Below are positions 59,890-64,000 of a stretch of 64,000 bases of DNA, one piece after another (the first letter of the stretch is position 1; each line of letters starts with the position of its first letter). The position numbers and the translations under genes are program-made. Below the pieces are notes generated by a model. That model made no database searches. It was given only the letters and a program-made list of their open reading frames with translations, and was not told where the DNA came from. Source of the stretch: JAHILA01 sp035528175 (GTDB taxonomy: Bacteria > Patescibacteriota > Minisyncoccia > RBG-13-40-8-A); assembly GCA_035528175.1 (NCBI GenBank), contig DATKZC010000025.1, forward strand, positions 1 through 64,000, in the 5' to 3' direction.

Positions 59890-60513
59890 CTATTTTTTAT
59901 TAAGCATGTAGATATATTGATTAATTCCAAGCATTATATTCTCTTTGCGCATAACCTGAAAATGATTTTCAATTTCTTTATTAATTCTATTTACAGATTT
60001 ACGATCAACAACCCAATGGTGATGACTGGAATAAGGAAACTTGGTTAAGATATTCTGGGCAATCCTTAAAAATGACCTCTTCAAGATTTTTCTGATAAAC
60101 GGAAATCTTAAAATACATTCAAAGCCAACTTGCCTCACCGGCAGAGACAAAACAACCCATTTTCTAGTAATCTGGTGTATTCTCGAAAGTATTTTTGAAA
60201 AATAATCGAATGGAATATGTTCCAAAACCTGGCAAATAACAACGCAATCAAATTCATTGTCTTTAAATGGTAAATTTATAACATCGCCGACAATGTCGGG
60301 ATTTAATTCTTGATCTATATCAAAAGTAATAAGTTCTATTCCGGGAATCTTTTTTAAATAATCAGGGACCAAACCATCTCCAACACCGACAAAAAGAATC
60401 TTTTTTGCCTCGGTTTTCCTGATAAAATCAATCTGATAATAGTACGAGATAAAACGCCTTAGATCTGCGTATCTTTCCTGAAAATAATGATTTTTATCAA
60501 CCTGTAATTCCAT
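59890..60513 (-). CDS. Class I SAM-dependent methyltransferase
   Basis: A 207-residue protein with ILFVGVGDGLVPDYLKKIPGIELITFDID (motif I and the acidic strand-two end) and NEFDCVVICQVLEHIPFDYFSKIL (motif IV). VVDRKSVNRINKEIENHF follows in the C-terminal half, a pattern seen in many sugar-associated methyltransferases. Substrate unknown. There is no gap to the next methyltransferase gene at 60514, and the two may be paired steps. Confidence 0.87.
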   Translation of the reverse strand: MELQVDKNHYFQERYADLRRFISYYYQIDFIRKTEAKKILFVGVGDGLVPDYLKKIPGIELITFDIDQELNPDIVGDVINLPFKDNEFDCVVICQVLEHIPFDYFSKILSRIHQITRKWVVLSLPVRQVGFECILRFPFIRKILKRSFLRIAQNILTKFPYSSHHHWVVDRKSVNRINKEIENHFQVMRKENIMLGINQYIYMLNKK

Positions 60514-61179
60514 TTATTTTTTACACTCAAAATAATAAATTAAAACATATTTATCTTTATTGTGTATTTTTCTGATTCTGGCGATGATTTTATCCAATAA
60601 AATTGCCGGAAACATAAAGATGGGGCGGAGGAATCTTGGAATTGAAAAGGAAATTGTATAGTACCCCACAACAAATGGCCCATAGCCCAGCGCCTCAATC
60701 CGCACCTCTGCGAAGCCGGATGCTTTAAAAATCCCTTCCAATGCCGACTTGGTATAGCGGAAATAATCATTAGGATCAGCATGCACGCTAGCCAGAAATG
60801 GAACTGCGCCGATTAGCCTGCCTCCTTGTCTCAAAACGCGGTGAGCTTCGCCAATTAGATTCCTATAATCGAAAATATGTTCCAGTAAATTAAAGCAAAG
60901 AACATAATCAAATTCTTTATCGTCAAATGGAAACTTCTGCTCTAAATCAGCATAAACATCGGGTTTTCTTTCATCCGAAACGTCAACTGAAATGATTTTA
61001 GAATCTTTGCTTATTTTTAAAAAATCATGGTAGCTTGGACGGATTGTTCCTGAACCCAAATCTAAAATCCTGCCATCTAATTCCTGGACTTTTCTCAGCC
61101 TATTATTCATTAAAATCCTAAGTATGGTTTTATCCTTTAGCGTCCCTATTATTAAATCTTTAAACAATTTGTTCCTCAT
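60514..61179 (-). CDS. Class I SAM-dependent methyltransferase, UbiE-like
   Basis: A 221-residue protein. ILDLGSGTIRPSYHDFLKISKDSKIISVDVSDERKPDVYADLEQKFPF gives motif I and the acidic residue; FDYVLCFNLLEHIFDYRNLIGEAHRVLRQGGRLIGAVPF is motif IV-VI, ending in a hydrophobic stretch IPRFLRPIFMFPAILLDKIIARI that may sit on the membrane. This fits a lipid- or sugar-acting enzyme. It overlaps the radical SAM gene by 20 bases. Confidence 0.88.
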   Translation of the reverse strand: MRNKLFKDLIIGTLKDKTILRILMNNRLRKVQELDGRILDLGSGTIRPSYHDFLKISKDSKIISVDVSDERKPDVYADLEQKFPFDDKEFDYVLCFNLLEHIFDYRNLIGEAHRVLRQGGRLIGAVPFLASVHADPNDYFRYTKSALEGIFKASGFAEVRIEALGYGPFVVGYYTISFSIPRFLRPIFMFPAILLDKIIARIRKIHNKDKYVLIYYFECKK

Positions 61180-62275
61180 TTTTATCAGCTCTTAATCCCA
61201 ATTTACAGCAACGCTTACAAATTGGCAATAAGTTATTTTTTACTAATTTATTCCTAAACGATTTGAATTCCTCCTTGTTCCAAATCTGCTCCATTGTTTC
61301 ATTAAGCAGATTGCCGAAAGGCTTTTTGATAAAAGGGCAAAAAATCACATCGCCCTGGGCATTAACCCTACCAACAAACATATTCTTGCAGACAAGCTTG
61401 GTTTTGCCTCTTAATCTCCCGCCATAGAGTTCTTCGGGGAAAGAATCGAAAATATCTGGATGTATAACTACATTTATCCCTTTGATTTTCCTTATTTTAC
61501 TAATTGTCTCTTTTAATTTATTGAAAGAAAATTTATACCCGGGCTGGCTTGATATTGAAGTTGCAAATGCCGGATTCTCTTCGACTAATATCTTTTTAGA
61601 AGCAACGGCTTCCTCGGCAGTAGAAAACATTTCCATGGTCAACCCAAAATTAATCACTCCCATATTGCTTAGATATTGGACTAAATCATAAAGCTCATCA
61701 AGATTGCTCTCCATCATTACCGAATTGACGCTTACATTAAAATCGTTTTTAAGCAGGTTTATCGCCTTAATCGTTCTATCAAAAGCCGAATTAAGCCCTC
61801 TGATTTTATTATGCGTCTCTTTTGAACCATCAAGAGAAAAACCGATGCCGCGAATCCCATTTTTATATTTTTTCAGCTTTTCAGCAACTTCTTCGTTTAT
61901 CAAGGTGCCATTACTTGTCAGATACAGCTTGATTCCTCTTTTTATAAACTCTTCTATAATTTGGAAAATATCCGGTCTGGTAAAAATTTCCGCTCCTATC
62001 AACGAAGCTTGTTTAATATTGCCAAGATTATTGATAACTTTCTTGATTTCTTCAAAAGACAAATCGCGCTTTCCCAATAATCTTTCTTCTTTTTGGTAGC
62101 ACATCACGCAGTTCAAATTGCATTTTGTGGTTAATTCAAAACCCACAGACAGCGGCAAATCTGCTGTCCCATCTGGCAATAAAATTTGTCGGCGGCTACG
62201 AAAAAAAACCCTCTTTATTGGGTCTGCCAAGCGAAGCTTCTTAGTAATTCTAATAGCTAAAATCCTGAAATTCAT
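61160..62275 (-). CDS. Radical SAM/SPASM enzyme
   Basis: A 371-residue enzyme. The radical SAM cysteines are in ELTTKCNLNCVMCYQKEERLLGKRDLSFEEIKKVI near residue 50-58. A SPASM-type C-terminus contains CKNMFVGRVNAQGDVIFCPFIKKPFGNLLNETMEQIWN and CKRCCKLGL with cysteines for extra Fe-S clusters. It resembles enzymes that modify peptides or sugars. It lies between a GT4 and a methyltransferase gene and overlaps both, so it belongs to the same unit. Confidence 0.88.
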   Translation of the reverse strand: MNFRILAIRITKKLRLADPIKRVFFRSRRQILLPDGTADLPLSVGFELTTKCNLNCVMCYQKEERLLGKRDLSFEEIKKVINNLGNIKQASLIGAEIFTRPDIFQIIEEFIKRGIKLYLTSNGTLINEEVAEKLKKYKNGIRGIGFSLDGSKETHNKIRGLNSAFDRTIKAINLLKNDFNVSVNSVMMESNLDELYDLVQYLSNMGVINFGLTMEMFSTAEEAVASKKILVEENPAFATSISSQPGYKFSFNKLKETISKIRKIKGINVVIHPDIFDSFPEELYGGRLRGKTKLVCKNMFVGRVNAQGDVIFCPFIKKPFGNLLNETMEQIWNKEEFKSFRNKLVKNNLLPICKRCCKLGLRADKNEEQIV

Positions 62276-63369
62276 AATTCAAATAATGCTATAAATTTAT
62301 TAACTACTTTTTCTAAAGAATATTCCTTGACTTTTTGTAGCTCTTCTTTTCTGAACGCCTCATAAACTTTTTGGTCCGAGAGCAGATTCTCTATTTTGTG
62401 AGCGAACATTTCGACGTCGCCAGATTTAACCAGGAACCTTTGTGCTGTTTCTGCAGATATTTCGCGCACTGCGCCAACATCAGAAGCGACATATGGAACG
62501 CCCATGGCCATTGCCTCTAGTAATACCCTGGGAAACCCTTCTTCCATTGACGGCATAATAAATATATCCGTCTTTTTATAATACTCAATAATATCTTCGT
62601 TGGGAACGGGGCCAAGAATCTTAATAACGCTTTTCAACTTATTCTCTTCTACCTCTCTAGATAAATCATCTTTATACGGCCCGTCGCCGATAACCAATAA
62701 TTTATAATCCACTGATTTCAATTGAAAGTCCTGGTTTAAATGCCTGACAATCGGCACAATCATATCAGCGCCTTTTCTTTTTGAAAGCCAATGCACGAAT
62801 AAAAATGTTTTTTCTTTTGATGAAGGGGCCTCCGCGGGCTGAAATCGTTCCAGATTTATCCAATTCGGCATCACTTTTATTTTCTCAGGATCCAAATGAT
62901 AATGCTCGATATATCCCTGCTTCATTCCTTCGCCTCCGGTCACCAGATAGTGGGACAGTTTCAAACTTAATTCATAGCCGATTTTAGACGAATCTTTCTT
63001 TTTGAACAGCCAATTCATTGCGCAATTCCAATAATATGATTTTCCGCCGAAAACCCTGGAAACAATAGCCGCATTCACTCCTCCAATATAGCAATAATGC
63101 GTATAAAAATTCTTATATCCTTTAATTCTGGCTTTAAGTATAATAATGAAGCTCTCAATAAAGCGCAAAGGAATAAATTTAAATTTTTGCACATAAACCG
63201 CATTCGCAATTTTAATATCTTCGGTTTTAACATTCGATTTTTCAACGATTAAAAATATATCCGCTTTTTGCGAAGCCTTTTCCAGAAATTCATAGACATG
63301 AAAGAAGTGACTGTCAGTTTTTTGGTTATAATCAGGAAGAATGTAGCAAACTTTCAAAGATTTTTGCAT
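62272..63369 (-). CDS. Glycosyltransferase family 4
   Basis: A 365-residue GT-B enzyme. SLKVCYILPDYNQKTDSHFFHVYEFLEKA opens the first domain. EKIKVMPNWINLERFQPAE joins the domains, KTFLFVHWLSKRKGADMIVPIVRHL starts the second, and IFIMPSMEEGFPRVLLEAMAMGVPYVASDVGAVREI contains the EEGFPRVLLE donor-binding motif. It overlaps the radical SAM gene by four bases and the following GT4 gene by 38. Confidence 0.92.
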   Translation of the reverse strand: MQKSLKVCYILPDYNQKTDSHFFHVYEFLEKASQKADIFLIVEKSNVKTEDIKIANAVYVQKFKFIPLRFIESFIIILKARIKGYKNFYTHYCYIGGVNAAIVSRVFGGKSYYWNCAMNWLFKKKDSSKIGYELSLKLSHYLVTGGEGMKQGYIEHYHLDPEKIKVMPNWINLERFQPAEAPSSKEKTFLFVHWLSKRKGADMIVPIVRHLNQDFQLKSVDYKLLVIGDGPYKDDLSREVEENKLKSVIKILGPVPNEDIIEYYKKTDIFIMPSMEEGFPRVLLEAMAMGVPYVASDVGAVREISAETAQRFLVKSGDVEMFAHKIENLLSDQKVYEAFRKEELQKVKEYSLEKVVNKFIALFEL

Positions 63370-64000
63370 AATTTTCTATTATTTTTTTTCTCTCGAATTG
63401 CTGTACGGTTTGATAGCCGTTTTCGACAATTTTTTCCCTTAATCCGTTATTGTCCAGCAATAATTTAATTTTATCAGCAATATCCTTTGCATTCCAATCC
63501 ATAAACACGCCATTGGCTTGTTCCGAATCAATTGAAGGATCACGGATTATATCCAGCATAATTCCAACCTTACTGGTTATTACTGCCGTTTTGCAGGCCA
63601 TTGCCTCCAATGTCACTCTCGGTCCGCCTTCATTAAATGACGGCATAACCATAATCTTGGACTGGTTATAAATCCTTGCCACATCGCCTGCGGTTTGAAG
63701 CCATCCGGAAAACTCTATATTTCCACCAAGATTATGCTTTTTGATATATTTTTGGATTTTATCTTTTTGCGATCCTTCACCGATAATTATCGTTTTTAAT
63801 TCAAAATTGCCGCCTTTTAATACATTAATCGCCTCCAACAGCAGATTAATGCCCTTATTTTTAGCCAGGCGCCCGGCGAAGACCAAATCGTATTTCTTTT
63901 CTAAGTCTAAAAAGGAAAATGTCTCCAAATCAATATAAGCCGATGGCGCATAAATGATTTTCTTGCTGTCAACTCCGTATCTTTTTAAAAACCCCGGCGT
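63332..64000 (-). CDS. Glycosyltransferase family 4, 5' end beyond the window
   Basis: The C-terminal domain of a GT4 enzyme, read up to the right edge without a stop. Codons up to 64000 give FLKRYGVDSKKIIYAPSAYID in frame, the usual domain linker, so the internal TTG at 63928 is not the start. Downstream LVFAGRLAKNKGINLLLEAINVL and IMVMPSFNEGGPRVTLEAMACKTAVITSKVGIMLDI carry the NEGGPRVTLE donor-binding motif. It is similar in layout to the neighbouring 62272 enzyme. The N-terminal domain lies outside the window. Confidence 0.88.
   Translation of the reverse strand, partial: TPGFLKRYGVDSKKIIYAPSAYIDLETFSFLDLEKKYDLVFAGRLAKNKGINLLLEAINVLKGGNFELKTIIIGEGSQKDKIQKYIKKHNLGGNIEFSGWLQTAGDVARIYNQSKIMVMPSFNEGGPRVTLEAMACKTAVITSKVGIMLDIIRDPSIDSEQANGVFMDWNAKDIADKIKLLLDNNGLREKIVENGYQTVQQFERKKIIENYAKIFESLLHSS

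Noticed and set aside
63332..63928. Complete 198-residue glycosyltransferase beginning at TTG 63928
   Set aside because: The frame stays open to the window edge and the extra codons encode the expected domain linker, so the gene is cut off by the window.
1..64000. CRISPR arrays, insertion sequences and rRNA genes
   Set aside because: No regularly spaced direct repeats, transposase ORFs or rRNA segments were seen on either strand.

Overview
The window is AT-rich bacterial DNA that looks like a member of the Candidate Phyla Radiation (Patescibacteria), most likely a Parcubacteria-type lineage. Three things point there. The gene set mixes compact housekeeping genes with DUF5667-like, DUF1653 and GtrA proteins, membrane-anchored VirB4/TraG-type ATPases and an M30-type surface protease. 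Short palindromic repeats sit in frame inside genes and encode peptides such as AFAKASAGK, LRQAQGK and LPAGRQG. Most transcription units start with little or no 5' leader. TGA is used as a stop, so the code is the standard bacterial one. The phylum call is inference from content, not from a marker-gene tree.

Layout, left half (1-36.3 kb, almost all on the minus strand). Bases 1-8.3 kb hold a redox and Fe-S block: AhpF-like thioredoxin reductase plus glutaredoxin, a DUF5667-like exported protein, AmrS-type radical SAM enzyme, GILT-like thiol protein, IscU, IscS, a DMT transporter, a GH1 glycosidase and a beta-propeller protein. Bases 8.4-19.3 kb hold tyrS, tRNA-Gln, dnaX, gtrA-like, a fused conjugation-type ATPase, a small unknown protein, a plus-strand GT39-like glycosyltransferase, an FtsQ-like tail protein, serS and lysS. 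Bases 19.3-26.8 kb hold an isolated small membrane protein with its own strong signals, a HEPN-like pair, a split conjugation-type ATPase pair, a sigma-region-4/HARE-HTH-like regulator, and secF-secD. Bases 26.8-36.3 kb hold an endonuclease IV-like protein, DUF1653, a plus-strand structured ncRNA candidate, secA, an M30-like protease with a structured leader, two membrane-anchored proteins and an O-antigen-ligase/TPR protein.

Right half (36.4-64 kb) is a surface-glycan locus. A divergent promoter pair at 36.3 kb drives the ligase leftward and a WbaP-like initiating sugar phosphotransferase rightward. The phosphotransferase is followed by an aminopeptidase-like protein, a SPASM radical SAM enzyme and a Gfo/Idh/MocA oxidoreductase, then a terminator. 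A second unit starts at a MerR/excisionase-like regulator whose promoter carries three TGACAC repeats spaced exactly 10 bp. It continues with a GDP-mannose-3,5-epimerase-like protein, a Wzm/Wzt ABC exporter, a PseB-like dehydratase, a NeuB-like synthase, YdcF, a methyltransferase, a SpsF-like cytidylyltransferase, GT2, two B12-binding radical SAM enzymes, a class III aminotransferase, two capsule-type glycosyltransferase candidates and GT4. From 58.8 kb a convergent minus-strand cluster carries GT4 enzymes, two methyltransferases and a second SPASM enzyme; its last gene runs off the window end.

The glycan genes read as a lipid-linked polysaccharide assembled on undecaprenyl phosphate, containing a nonulosonic-acid-like sugar and unusual radical-SAM modifications. 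It would be exported by the ABC transporter and joined to a surface acceptor by the O-antigen-ligase-like protein. The strongest candidates for undescribed biology are the ncRNA at 28.07-28.19 kb, the paired RNA modules at 32.49-32.74 kb, the radical-SAM-rich glycan pathway, and the in-frame dispersed repeats.
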